Assembly: GCF_029392015.1 (NCBI RefSeq)
Contig: NZ_CP113925.1
Location: forward strand, 1,054,001-1,118,000
Length of the DNA stretch: 64,000 bases
Source of the DNA: Bifidobacterium sp. ESL0728
GTDB lineage: Bacteria > Actinomycetota > Actinomycetes > Actinomycetales > Bifidobacteriaceae
Reading direction: 5' to 3'
Position 1 is the first letter of the stretch, and each line of letters opens with the position of its first letter. The notes under the pieces are model-generated. The model was not told the DNA's origin, did not search any database, and saw only the letters and a list, made by a program, of their open reading frames with translations. The translations under genes were made by a program, and so were the position numbers. This document shows, piece after piece, positions 25,813 through 33,946 of this stretch.

Positions 25813-25818
25813 TAGCTT
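25813..25818 (+). promoter_or_regulatory. -10 box of the comF-like gene
   Basis: TAGCTT ends 6 nt before the ATG at 25825. Upstream, GGTTATA and TATAACC form an imperfect stem near 25650-25680. No other gene is seen in the 217-nt gap. Confidence 0.4.
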
Positions 25819-25824
25819 TGAGGT

Positions 25825-26541
25825 ATGAGAGCCGTTGTTCTACGATTTGCCAATGCCTTGCGGGCTTGGTTTGCCGTCATTCGTGATGTGCTGCTGCCGC
25901 GCGGCTGTGCCGGCTGCGACAAGCCGGACGAAGTGCTTTGCCCATCATGTGTCAAGCTTTTCGGGCATGCCTATCCCAAGGCACTGCCGGGTGATGACGT
26001 TCGCTGCTATGGATGTTCTTGGTATCAGGGAAGCGTTCGTCAGGCGATCCTCAATTGGAAGGATCACGGTGATGAGGAGTGCGACCGCGTGTTCGCCTCA
26101 TTGTTGGCGGATTTGGCGGTGAAGGTGCTTGCAGGGCAGGCATCTTATGACCGAATCCATGCTCTTGTCCTGGTTCCTGCGCCCTCGTCGTTCTCGTCGA
26201 TGCATCATCGCGGCCGATGGCAGACTTTGCCACTTGCCAGGTCGATGGTGCGTTATTTGCGCGGATATGGGTTTGCGTCCGTTATGAAGCCGGTGCTGAG
26301 GCTTGAAGGGGTGCGAGGCAAATCCGTCCAGACGGCAGACGCCCAATCCCGTTCGCGAAGGATTGCGGGGCACGTGCGTGTTACCGAAGATCTGAGCGGC
26401 GACGATTCGTTGTTCATCGTCGTCGACGACATCGTCACGACCGGTGCCACGATGGGCCAGTGCATAGCGGCGTTGCGCGCGGCGGGAGCGCGTGACGCCA
26501 TCGGGCTTGCGTTGGCCTGCACGCCGAACCGATCCGGATGA
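25825..26541 (+). CDS. comF: ComF-family phosphoribosyltransferase-like protein
   Basis: A 238-residue protein. The N-terminus has a zinc-ribbon-like cysteine cluster ('PRGCAGCDKPDEVLCPSC', residues about 26-43), and the C-terminal half is a type I phosphoribosyltransferase domain with the PRPP loop 'LFIVVDDIVTTGATMGQCIA'. ComF proteins assist DNA uptake or single-strand handling in competent bacteria; no other competence gene is in the window, so its job here is unproven. It appears monocistronic with a leaderless promoter. Confidence 0.88.
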   Translation: MRAVVLRFANALRAWFAVIRDVLLPRGCAGCDKPDEVLCPSCVKLFGHAYPKALPGDDVRCYGCSWYQGSVRQAILNWKDHGDEECDRVFASLLADLAVKVLAGQASYDRIHALVLVPAPSSFSSMHHRGRWQTLPLARSMVRYLRGYGFASVMKPVLRLEGVRGKSVQTADAQSRSRRIAGHVRVTEDLSGDDSLFIVVDDIVTTGATMGQCIAALRAAGARDAIGLALACTPNRSG

Positions 26542-26664
26542 CGAAATCCGTCAGGCATGGCGTCTCCTTCGTCGGCTTTATTGTGTGCGCCGTTTTGATT
26601 TAAACGCTGGTTCGATGCCTCATCGCATGTGCGGCAACAGCAATGTGTCTGTTCGTCGTATCGG

Positions 26665-27981
26665 TTAATCGGCATAGGCCACGGCCATCTCATCCCAGCG
26701 TGTGGTGCAGCGTGGGGAGAGCATCTCGCGTCTCATCGTCCATGAGGCCGACGTATCCTCGTCGCCGCGCCCTTCTCCGCGCATGCCGCCATAGCCGATG
26801 CCGACCCGGGCCGTGCCGAATTTCTTGTTGGCCTCGTCAATGACGGCTCCCAGATTGTGATCGTCGCGTCTGGCCTCGAATCCGTGCAAGGTGGTGAAAT
26901 CCTTGGCATCCTGCAGGCCGAGCAGCAGCACCCCCGCGCGGATATAGCGGGCATGGGGGTCGGTTCTGCCTCGCAAGGCCTCGCATGCGGCCTTGGCGAT
27001 GACCAGAGGGTCGTCGCTGGGGTCGCGCAGGGTGGTCGTCGCATGAAACGACTGGTAGCTATCTTCTGGACCGAACGGGCTTGTGGCGCAGAATGCCGCG
27101 ACGTGCGAGCACAGGCTCGACTGGCGTCGCAGCCTGCGACACGCCTTCTGGGCATAGACACTCAGGGCTTGATTCAGCTGGGCCATATCAGTAACGGGTT
27201 TTGAGAACATACGCGAACAGAGTATTTCGGACTTGCGTTTGCCGTCGTTAGCGCTCGCGTCGCCGACGATGCAGGGGATGCCCTTCAATTCCAGCACGGT
27301 GCGTTCCAGGGTGATGGAGAAACGGTGCCTGATGGATACCGGGTCCTGGCGTTTTAGGTCGAGCGCGGTAATGATGCCCAGAGCCTGCAGCTTGCGGGTC
27401 AGCCGTCTTCCCACACCCCATACGTCGCCCACCGGGATGGAGGCGAGTGCGGCATCGCCATATTGTGCCTCGATATCGCTCCACAGGCTCACGCCACCGG
27501 TCGAGGGGTGCTTCTTGGCCCAGTGATTCGCCACTTTGGCGAGCGTTTTGGTCGGTGCGATGCCCACGCTCACCGGCACGCCCACGCCTTCCAGCACGGC
27601 TTTGCGCATGGCCGTGGAAATCTGCATGGTCTGTGCGGCATCCGTTGAGGGGGAGAGGAAGCATTCGTCGATCGAATAGATTTCCTGCCCCGGCATGAAC
27701 CGGCTCATCACCGACATCATCCGTGCCGACAGGCTGGCATAGAGTTCATAGTTCGAGCTGCAGGCCACAACGCCAGCCTGTTGTGCCTCGTCGCGGATGC
27801 TGAACCAAGGCGTACCCTCTTTGATGCCCAACTGCTTCGCCTCGGCGCTGCGGGCTACCACACACCCGTCGTTGTTGGAAAGCACCACGACTGGCTTATT
27901 GGCCAGTTTCGGGTCGAAAACGCGCTCGCAGGAGGCGAAGAAGCTGTTCGCATCGGCCAGCACTTGAAGCTGCTCGCTCAT
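26665..27981 (-). CDS. umuC: Translesion DNA polymerase V subunit UmuC
   Basis: A 438-residue Y-family polymerase. Catalytic residues are the Asp10 region ('[16 protein letters not shown]') and '[10 protein letters not shown]' (Asp105, Glu106). A helix-hairpin-helix part ('[19 protein letters not shown]') and the little-finger region follow. It copies past DNA lesions at the cost of mutation and needs processed UmuD. It lies 9 nt after umuD in the same operon and so is under the same LexA control. The C-terminus '[16 protein letters not shown]' matches the family's 'SPxYTTxWxxL' ending. Confidence 0.93.
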   Translation of the reverse strand: MSEQLQVLADANSFFASCERVFDPKLANKPVVVLSNNDGCVVARSAEAKQLGIKEGTPWFSIRDEAQQAGVVACSSNYELYASLSARMMSVMSRFMPGQEIYSIDECFLSPSTDAAQTMQISTAMRKAVLEGVGVPVSVGIAPTKTLAKVANHWAKKHPSTGGVSLWSDIEAQYGDAALASIPVGDVWGVGRRLTRKLQALGIITALDLKRQDPVSIRHRFSITLERTVLELKGIPCIVGDASANDGKRKSEILCSRMFSKPVTDMAQLNQALSVYAQKACRRLRRQSSLCSHVAAFCATSPFGPEDSYQSFHATTTLRDPSDDPLVIAKAACEALRGRTDPHARYIRAGVLLLGLQDAKDFTTLHGFEARRDDHNLGAVIDEANKKFGTARVGIGYGGMRGEGRGDEDTSASWTMRREMLSPRCTTRWDEMAVAYAD

Positions 27982-27990
27982 GTCGCCCTG

Positions 27991-28641
27991 CTAGCTATGC
28001 CGCTGAGGGAAGGGATAGATGGTGGCTCCGCCCGACCATCCGCGACTGTGCGCGGCGAGTCCGGTGGTTCCGTTGGCTTTTTCGGCGGCATCGGATCCAT
28101 ATGCAGATGTACTTGACATGCCGGGGCGGGTGATGCCCGGCAAAGCAGAGCCGAATCGGCTGGAACGGCTTTGTGTATGGAAATTGCCGATGACCACGCC
28201 CCAGATCACCAGTTCTTCGGCGTTTTCCGGCGAGAAATCAGGGTAATGGGGATTTTCGGGATGCAGAATCGGTGTCGATCCACGCATTATGAGGCGTTTG
28301 ACGGTCAATTCGTCATCGAGGACGGCCACCACCACGTCATCGGCCTGCGGTTCGAGCGAGCGATCGACCACCAGAAGGTCTCCGTCCCAGATGCCGGCTC
28401 CCTCCATGGAGTCGCCGGCAACGGTGATGATGAAGGTCGTGTCGGGGTTGCGGATGATATGTTCGTCAAAGCTGAAATCGCCCGCAAAATAGTCCTGTGC
28501 CACCGATGGGAACCCTGCATGCACTGCTTCAAGCGCGATGGGAATGGGTGTCGGTGCAAGCGTCGAACGGAAGATCTGGGTGACCCTGCAATCCTGCTCT
28601 GGGTCATTGCGTACCAATCTGCATGATGTCGTTGATGCCAT
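27991..28641 (-). CDS. umuD: UmuD-like autoproteolytic SOS protein
   Basis: A 216-residue member of the LexA/UmuD S24 family. The self-cleavage site is Ala42-Gly43 ('EAVHAGFPSVAQDYF'), nucleophile Ser78 ('VAGDSMEGAGIWDGD') and general base Lys115 ('LTVKRLIMRG'), spacing like E. coli UmuD. It is longer than the ~140 aa norm because of a Ser/Gly/Ala-rich C-terminal tail of about 60 residues of unknown role. GGGAGG precedes the ATG. It is the first gene of umuDC, with two LexA-box palindromes upstream. Confidence 0.92.
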   Translation of the reverse strand: MASTTSCRLVRNDPEQDCRVTQIFRSTLAPTPIPIALEAVHAGFPSVAQDYFAGDFSFDEHIIRNPDTTFIITVAGDSMEGAGIWDGDLLVVDRSLEPQADDVVVAVLDDELTVKRLIMRGSTPILHPENPHYPDFSPENAEELVIWGVVIGNFHTQSRSSRFGSALPGITRPGMSSTSAYGSDAAEKANGTTGLAAHSRGWSGGATIYPFPQRHS

Positions 28642-28659
28642 CGCACACCTCCCAATAAT

Positions 28660-28673
28660 CGAACGTTTGTTCG
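28660..28673 (-). promoter_or_regulatory. LexA box 1 before umuD
   Basis: CGAACGTTTGTTCG (GAAC-N4-GTTC core at 28661-28672), 18 nt before the umuD start codon. It matches the Gram-positive SOS box pattern. Confidence 0.85.
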
Positions 28674-28708
28674 AATATCATTGTGTCAAGAGGTCGGGAC
28701 AATAAAAT

Positions 28709-28722
28709 AGAACAAACGTTCG
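28709..28722 (-). promoter_or_regulatory. LexA box 2 before umuD
   Basis: AGAACAAACGTTCG (GAAC-N4-GTTC at 28710-28721), 49 nt upstream of box 1 centre to centre. Reverse-complemented, its core equals the first box. Two sites allow cooperative repression. Confidence 0.8.
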
Positions 28723-28834
28723 AATATGTAAGGGTGATGCAGAACATACAAAGAACGAAAAGTGAGATCAGAAGGCAGGGAATCCCAAAAAACAGAAGAC
28801 AAAGCCGGAAAGCAGAGAACTTTTCGGAAACCTC

Positions 28835-29926
28835 TCAGAGTGTTGTCTTTTCGGTTGGTTCTTCGGCTACGATATGGAATTTCGGCAGGGTGATTTCGAA
28901 GTCGGTGCCACGGTTGTCATCGACCACCTTGACGTTGCCGCCGTGCAATTGTGCAGCCCAACGGGCGATGGAGAGCCCGAGTCCGGTGCCGCCGGATTCG
29001 GTGCCGGGGCCGGACTTGCCCTTGACGAAGCGACGGAAGATATCCGCGCGTGCCTCTGGGGGGATCTGTGAGCCGAAATTGACGACGTTGGTGACGATGG
29101 TGCCGTGTGCCTTGTCTTCATGGGCTTCGATAAGCACCGTGGTGTTGTCGGGCGAGTGCTTGAAGGCGTTGGAGATGATGTTGGTGAACAGCTGGCGCAG
29201 CCTGTCCTGGTCGCCTTCGATCTCGATGGTATCGGGCACGTGCACGTCGACGTCGTGGGCATGGCCGGCATCGGCGATTTCCAGAGGTTCCAAGGTCTCG
29301 TCGATGAAGTCCGCGAAATTGAACTGTTCGATGTTGAGGCTTGCCGCCCCGGCCTCCATACGTGAGAGGTCGAGCAGGAAGGCGATGAGGTCGGAAAGCC
29401 GATGGGTCTGGTTCAAGATCCCCTCAAGGTTCGCTGGGGTTGGCTCGACCACTCCATCGGCGAGGTTTTCGAGCATGGCCTGCAGTGCGGAGACGGGAGT
29501 TCGCAGTTCGTGGGAGACATTGGCGATCATGTCACGCCGCATCTGGTCGGCATGCTGCAGCTCCTCGGCCATTTCGTTGAACGAGCGGGCGAGCTGGCCC
29601 ACCTCGTCGTTGCTGCGGGTGCCGACCTTGACGCGCACCGTGTAGTCGCCTTCGCTCATGGCTTTGGCGGCGTCGCGCATCTGGCGCAGGGGAGCGGTCA
29701 GCCCACGGGAGAAGAAGTAAGTGATGCCCAGGGCCACCACGAGTGTCAGCGGCATGGCGATCCAGCCGCTGAGCCCCATTTTCAGCAGAAACCAAGCCAT
29801 GACAAAGGCGATTGCCGTGGCGATGACGATGATGACGCTCAGCTCCACCTTCAGCGATGAAAAGAACCCTATCGGACGTTCGTTGTCCAAAATCTTCTTG
29901 CCGGATTGATGTGTGTGGTTGTTCAT
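28835..29926 (-). CDS. Sensor histidine kinase, HAMP type
   Basis: A membrane kinase (363 residues from this start): two hydrophobic segments (about 30-48 and 54-74), HAMP domain (75-130, 'LTAPLRQMRDAAKAMSEGDY'), HisKA with phospho-His139 ('ANVSHELRTPVSALQAMLEN'), and ATPase domain with 'FTNIISNAFKHSP', 'GTGLGLSIARWAAQLHGG'. The extracellular loop is only a few residues, so it senses membrane or internal cues. The cognate regulator is 116 nt upstream. The start is uncertain: GTG at 29938 and ATG at 29986 are in frame, but none has a strong ribosome site. A terminator-like hairpin separates it from the regulator. Confidence 0.88.
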   Translation of the reverse strand: MNNHTHQSGKKILDNERPIGFFSSLKVELSVIIVIATAIAFVMAWFLLKMGLSGWIAMPLTLVVALGITYFFSRGLTAPLRQMRDAAKAMSEGDYTVRVKVGTRSNDEVGQLARSFNEMAEELQHADQMRRDMIANVSHELRTPVSALQAMLENLADGVVEPTPANLEGILNQTHRLSDLIAFLLDLSRMEAGAASLNIEQFNFADFIDETLEPLEIADAGHAHDVDVHVPDTIEIEGDQDRLRQLFTNIISNAFKHSPDNTTVLIEAHEDKAHGTIVTNVVNFGSQIPPEARADIFRRFVKGKSGPGTESGGTGLGLSIARWAAQLHGGNVKVVDDNRGTDFEITLPKFHIVAEEPTEKTTL

Positions 29927-30016
29927 CGCTGTGGTCACTGCGTTCTCTCGACTGTGTTTCCTAAAAATGAAGGTACGGAAATCCATGGAAGCTGGAAATG
30001 GATCTTATATGAAAAG

Positions 30017-30032
30017 CAGCCCCGTGGGGCTG
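30017..30032 (-). terminator. Terminator-like hairpin between regulator and kinase
   Basis: CAGCCCC (30017-30023), GT, GGGGCTG (30026-30032), followed on the minus strand by CTTTTCATAT. It may partly stop transcription between the regulator and the kinase, lowering kinase expression. Confidence 0.5.
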
Positions 30033-30041
30033 TCGATTTCA

Positions 30042-30788
30042 CTACTGAGCGGAAGGTGTTGCGGCGTTGCCGTCTTCGGGCGGCTCGAAGGCGTAACCCA
30101 CGCCGTGCGCGGTGCGGATCAGGTCGCTGCCGAGCTTGTGACGGAGTGCTTTGACATGCGAATCGACGGTGCGTGTGCCGGAGGCGTCGGGCCAATCCCA
30201 AACCTCTTCGAGCAGCTTTTCGCGTTTGAAGACGGACTTTGGTTTGCGTGCAAGAGTGGCAAGCAGGTCGAATTCGGTAGGCGTCAGATGCACCTGTTTG
30301 CCGTCCTGGGTGACGATGCGCTGGCGCGGATCGATGACCAGCGTGCCGAAGTCCAGCACCTTTTCGTTCTCGTTGTTCTTGGCGATGAGGGTGGCACGCT
30401 CGACGCGGCGCAGCAGCGCCTCGCAACGTGCGATGAGTTCGCGGGGGGAGAACGGTTTGGTCATGTAGTCGTCGGCGCCGGCGGAAAGGCCCATCACCTT
30501 GTCGGCTTCGGAATCGCGGGCGGTCAGCATCAGCACCGGCACCGGGCGCTCGGCGATGATGCGCTTGGTGGCTTCGATGCCATCCATGACGGGCAACATG
30601 ATGTCCATGATGACCAGATCGGGCTTGATCTGGCTCGCGGCGCGTACTGCGCTCGCCCCGTCTCCCGCCACGCGTGCGGTCCATCCGTTGGCTGTGATAC
30701 GTTGCGCGATTGCCGTGGCGAGATCGGGCTCGTCCTCGACCACCAAGATGGTACGTGGTGTCTTCTGATGCGCCGAAGTGTTGAGCAT
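30042..30788 (-). CDS. OmpR-family response regulator
   Basis: A 248-residue two-domain regulator: receiver (about 12-125) with phospho-acceptor Asp62 ('LVIMDIMLPVMDG'), 'LTARDSEADKVMGLSAGADD' and Lys at 'YMTKPF', then a winged-helix DNA-binding domain with 'LTPTEFDLLATLARKPKSVF' and 'RTVDSHVKALRHKLG'. The Gly-rich/Ala-rich tail is short. The ATG at 30788 is preferred because GGAGG lies 5 nt before it; an ATG 24 nt upstream has none. It pairs with the kinase downstream. The regulon cannot be read from sequence. Confidence 0.92.
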   Translation of the reverse strand: MLNTSAHQKTPRTILVVEDEPDLATAIAQRITANGWTARVAGDGASAVRAASQIKPDLVIMDIMLPVMDGIEATKRIIAERPVPVLMLTARDSEADKVMGLSAGADDYMTKPFSPRELIARCEALLRRVERATLIAKNNENEKVLDFGTLVIDPRQRIVTQDGKQVHLTPTEFDLLATLARKPKSVFKREKLLEEVWDWPDASGTRTVDSHVKALRHKLGSDLIRTAHGVGYAFEPPEDGNAATPSAQ

Positions 30789-30973
30789 GTGTCCTCCGCT
30801 TTTCAAAAACATTGCTACAAATAATCCAGTATAGGTTCCGGCGCACCCAATTTGCTGCCAAATGAGGTTTTTATTCGATTTGGTTATATTTTATTTGTTT
30901 GCGACAATGGTAAACGTCCGCGGCGCGTGAAAAACTAAGACACATTGCGTTTAAGGGTTTTCTCGGAGGTTCC

Positions 30974-31585
30974 ATGGATTACAAAGTTGGAGATGTCGTC
31001 GTTTATCCGCGTCACGGTGCGGCGAAGGTGACCGCCTTTGAAAAACGTACGGTAAAAGGCGTGACGCGCGACTATCTGCAGCTTTCGGTACTTTCCAGCG
31101 ATGGTCTGGTCATCGAAGTGCCGGTTGAGAATGCCAAGAAGGTCGGCATCCGCAACATCGTCGACGGCAAGGAAGTCGCCAAGGTCTTCGAGATTCTTCG
31201 CACGCCGATTGTCGACAACGAGAAGATGAACTGGTCGCGTCGCTACAAGCTGAATGTCGAGAAGATCGCCACCGGCGAGGTCAACAAAATCGCCGAAGTC
31301 GTGCGCGATCTGGCACAGCGTGATGTCGACGAGCACGGACTTTCCGCTGGCGAGAAGCGCATGTTGACGCGCGCCCGCAATATCCTCACCTCGGAAATCG
31401 CGCTTTCCGAGAAGACCGACGAGGATGAGGCCCAGCACCTGCTCGATGTCAATCTCGGGTATGCCGAACCTACGCCGGAAGATGCCGAGCATCATTCCGA
31501 GGCTCCCGAGGAACCGGCCAGCCAGACGTTGGCAAGAATCGAAGCTGAAAACAAGGATGCCAAGGGTTCCAAGAAAAAGAAGTGA
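30974..31585 (+). CDS. carD: CarD-family RNA polymerase-binding regulator
   Basis: A 203-residue CarD. The N-terminal RNA-polymerase interaction domain starts 'MDYKVGDVVVYPRHGAAKVT'; the C-terminal DNA-binding part has 'NWSRRYKLNVEKIATGEV' and the helix 'RMLTRARNILTSEIALSE'. CarD stabilises open promoter complexes at rRNA and other promoters. The final ~40 residues form an acidic/Lys-rich extension ('EPTPEDAEHHSEAPEEPA' to 'KKKK') longer than the mycobacterial form. CTCGGAGG lies before the ATG. It is transcribed alone, with its own terminator. Confidence 0.93.
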   Translation: MDYKVGDVVVYPRHGAAKVTAFEKRTVKGVTRDYLQLSVLSSDGLVIEVPVENAKKVGIRNIVDGKEVAKVFEILRTPIVDNEKMNWSRRYKLNVEKIATGEVNKIAEVVRDLAQRDVDEHGLSAGEKRMLTRARNILTSEIALSEKTDEDEAQHLLDVNLGYAEPTPEDAEHHSEAPEEPASQTLARIEAENKDAKGSKKKK

Positions 31586-31631
31586 TTGTTCGGTTACTCT
31601 GGCCGGAAATCGCTTGCTGATTGTTTAAATA

Positions 31632-31673
31632 ATTTTCAGGGTCATCTCGATATCAGGGGATGACCCTGAAAAT
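31632..31673. terminator. Bidirectional terminator between carD and znuB
   Basis: A perfect 15-bp stem: ATTTTCAGGGTCATC (31632-31646) with GATGACCCTGAAAAT (31659-31673). The A/T-rich outer pairs give T-runs on both strands. Confidence 0.88.
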
Positions 31674-31732
31674 TTTGCCCCGACCTTTGGCTTAAACCGG
31701 TAACCTCATAACCGGCCTTCACACAAAGCTTT

Positions 31733-32569
31733 TCAGTGCCGACGCAACGCCTCCACGCCTTTGGCGATGAGCCAGAAGAGTGTCGAAATCGTGACGATGA
31801 CGAAGCTTGGGGGAGTGGGGAACATCACGGAGACGATCAGTCCGCCCCAAATCGAGACCAGGCACAGGACGCTGGAAAGCACCATCGAACGCAGCGGCGT
31901 GCTGGTGAGGATATTGGCCGTGGCCGCCGGAGTGACGACCAGCGCAAAGATAAGTAATGTGCCCACAGCGGGTACGGCGATGGTGATAACGCCGGCCATG
32001 ATGGCCATGAACAGCACGTTCATCACGCCGATCGGCACGCCTTTGGCCTGCGCCACCTGCTCGTCCAGAGAGCTGAAAAGCAGCGGACGGTAGACCACGG
32101 CCATCACCGCCAGTAGCAGCACGTCGAAAATCGCGAAGCCCAGCACTTGGTCGTTCGTGATGGTCAATATCGAACCGAACAATATCGCCTGCATCTGCTG
32201 CGAGGCCGAACTCGACATGCGTGAGAAGAACAGGCCCAGGCCGGTGGCGAAAGCGAGCACGGTGCCGGTTGCGATCTCACGTTGCGAAGCCTTCTTGCCC
32301 AACGCTCCGATGGTCAGCGCCCCGCCAAGAGCGAAAATGCCAAGTCCGAGAGATACCGGCAGACCAAGCAACACCGCTCCGGTGGCTCCCGGCAGACCGA
32401 TATGCGCCAATGCGTGGGCGGCAAAGGTCGAGTGGCGGGCGATGGTGAAATAGCCCATCACGCCTGCGGCCAGCGCAATGCAAAGGCCTGCGATGAAGGC
32501 GTTGTGCATGAACGGAACCGAAAGCGTTTCCAGCCATTCATGGTTGAACCCGAATTGGATGTGACTCAT
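31733..32569 (-). CDS. znuB: Metal ABC transporter permease (ZnuB-like)
   Basis: A 278-residue integral membrane protein of the ABC-3 family with about eight helices. Signature: 'GYFTIARHSTFAAHALAHIG' followed by 'LPGATGAVLLG', and 'VGTLLIFALVVTPAATANIL'. These are the family's metal-permease core. It forms the channel with the ATPase at 32566, whose end overlaps its start by 4 nt. Zn2+ rather than Mn2+ or Fe2+ is inferred from Zur-like boxes upstream. Confidence 0.9.
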   Translation of the reverse strand: MSHIQFGFNHEWLETLSVPFMHNAFIAGLCIALAAGVMGYFTIARHSTFAAHALAHIGLPGATGAVLLGLPVSLGLGIFALGGALTIGALGKKASQREIATGTVLAFATGLGLFFSRMSSSASQQMQAILFGSILTITNDQVLGFAIFDVLLLAVMAVVYRPLLFSSLDEQVAQAKGVPIGVMNVLFMAIMAGVITIAVPAVGTLLIFALVVTPAATANILTSTPLRSMVLSSVLCLVSIWGGLIVSVMFPTPPSFVIVTISTLFWLIAKGVEALRRH

Positions 32570-33609
32570 AGCCCTGCCTCCTGCCGCTGGTTTGCTTCAT
32601 TTCCGTCCGTTCGTTTGGTGTCCGGTTGTGATTTATGGGAAACCATCTGTTCGAAATATCTCGGCTTCTCACCGCTAATCGCGGAATCGTGGCGATGGCT
32701 CCTGCCGGAACTAGGCGGATTTTTTAAATGATGATGGTGGAAGCCGGCCACTTCGTCCGGCTTGTGGATGTCAGGCGTGACGTCATCGGGTTCGTCCGGG
32801 CCCGGGGTGACGAACATGTCGCCCTGCGGGGTGGTGACCACCTGTACCTTCGTGCCATAAAGGTGGGTCAGGAGATCGGCGTCCAGCACCTCGTTCATCT
32901 TCGCATAATGCGGGTGCCCGTCGAGCAGATAGACAGCGCCGTCGAGGATGGGCAACAACATGTTGAGATCGTGGGCGACCACTTGGATGGTCATGCCCAT
33001 TTCGTGGTTGAGTTTGGCCAACACGTGCACTGTTTCGCGCTGGGCGGCGAGGTCGAGGTTGGCCAGAGGCTCGTCGAGCATGAGCAGTTTCGGCCCGCTC
33101 ACCAGAGCCTGGGCGATGGCGACGCGTTGGCGCAGGCCTCCGGAGAGCTCGGAAAGTCGGTAATGCCGCTTGTCGTCCACTCCGGTGAAGGCCATGGCCT
33201 CGCGTGCCCGAGCCCGTTGCTCCCGCGTGGTGGGGTGGATGCCGAATCGCGTTCCGGTAAGCCCCAGCAAGACGGATTGTTCTGCCGTGAGGTTCGATTC
33301 AATATCGCTTGCGTAGTTTTGTGGTACATAACCGATCAGATGATTGGTGGTTCCTGCCGGGCCTCCAAGTACGGTCAAACTTCCGTTAAACAGTGGTAAA
33401 AGACCCAGCTCGGCTTTCATCATCGTGGTTTTGCCGGCCCCGTTCGTGCCGACGATGGCGGTGATGGAACCTGACGGGATGGAGAAATTGCCGTGTTGCC
33501 AAATGATTCTCTCTCCGCGTTTGATGCCGGCATCGCGGAAGACCAAGGCCGGCTGGCCGTCGGTGGGCTTGACCGTCCGCGTCGTTTTCGTTTTCATTTG
33601 CATGTTCAT
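32566..33609 (-). CDS. znuC: Metal ABC transporter ATPase with His-rich C-terminal tail (ZnuC-like)
   Basis: A 347-residue ATPase: Walker A 'VGTNGAGKTT', 'PQNYASDIESNL' Q-loop, signature 'LSGGLRQRVAIAQALV', Walker B 'LLMLDEPLANLDL', and H-loop 'VVAHDLNMLL'. After about residue 255 comes an unusual ~90-residue tail with acidic/Pro stretches ('PGPDEPDDVTPDIHKPDEV') and four consecutive His (nt ~32729-32740), a likely metal-binding patch. The ATG at 33609 (GAGAAAG upstream) is preferred to 33645. A Zur-like box lies 74 nt upstream. The ATPase energises import through ZnuB. Confidence 0.9.
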   Translation of the reverse strand: MNMQMKTKTTRTVKPTDGQPALVFRDAGIKRGERIIWQHGNFSIPSGSITAIVGTNGAGKTTMMKAELGLLPLFNGSLTVLGGPAGTTNHLIGYVPQNYASDIESNLTAEQSVLLGLTGTRFGIHPTTREQRARAREAMAFTGVDDKRHYRLSELSGGLRQRVAIAQALVSGPKLLMLDEPLANLDLAAQRETVHVLAKLNHEMGMTIQVVAHDLNMLLPILDGAVYLLDGHPHYAKMNEVLDADLLTHLYGTKVQVVTTPQGDMFVTPGPDEPDDVTPDIHKPDEVAGFHHHHLKNPPSSGRSHRHDSAISGEKPRYFEQMVSHKSQPDTKRTDGNEANQRQEAGL

Positions 33610-33682
33610 AGTCGTCTTTCTCGTTGCCAGCGGCATTCGAAACACTACTGAATAATTGATAGTTATATATTATATTTGAAAT

Positions 33683-33697
33683 TGAGAATCATTTTCA
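33683..33697 (-). promoter_or_regulatory. Zur-box-like palindrome before znuCB
   Basis: TGAGAATCATTTTCA, close to the actinobacterial Zur box TGAAAATGATTTTCA, 74 nt upstream of znuC in an AT-rich promoter zone. Zinc-loaded Zur would repress here. Confidence 0.65.
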
Positions 33698-33860
33698 ATT
33701 AGTGATGAATTGTTCGTTAAGCGAAAGCAACGTCACGTATGTCGCACTTGTACATTGCGTTTCGATAACAGCATTTGCCGATGAAGCCATTGCAGGGCCA
33801 ATGTTCTCTGTCGGTGTTTTCGGTTCGTCCATTCCGATATCGGGATTTAGAATACGACGA

Positions 33861-33904
33861 TGCCCGGTTTCCAAGCACATTGCTGACTGCTTGAAAACCA
33901 GGCA
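33861..33904 (-). terminator. Hairpin between znuA and znuC
   Basis: A 17-nt inverted repeat (33861-33877 with 33888-33904, 15 of 17 paired) just after the znuA stop. No clear T-run follows on the minus strand. With the separate Zur box it suggests that znuA and znuCB are separate transcripts. The rest of the 337-nt gap shows no gene. Confidence 0.45.
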
Positions 33905-33946
33905 TCTCGCGTTGTTCACCTATGGAACGTGCTTTTTCGCGCCTGA

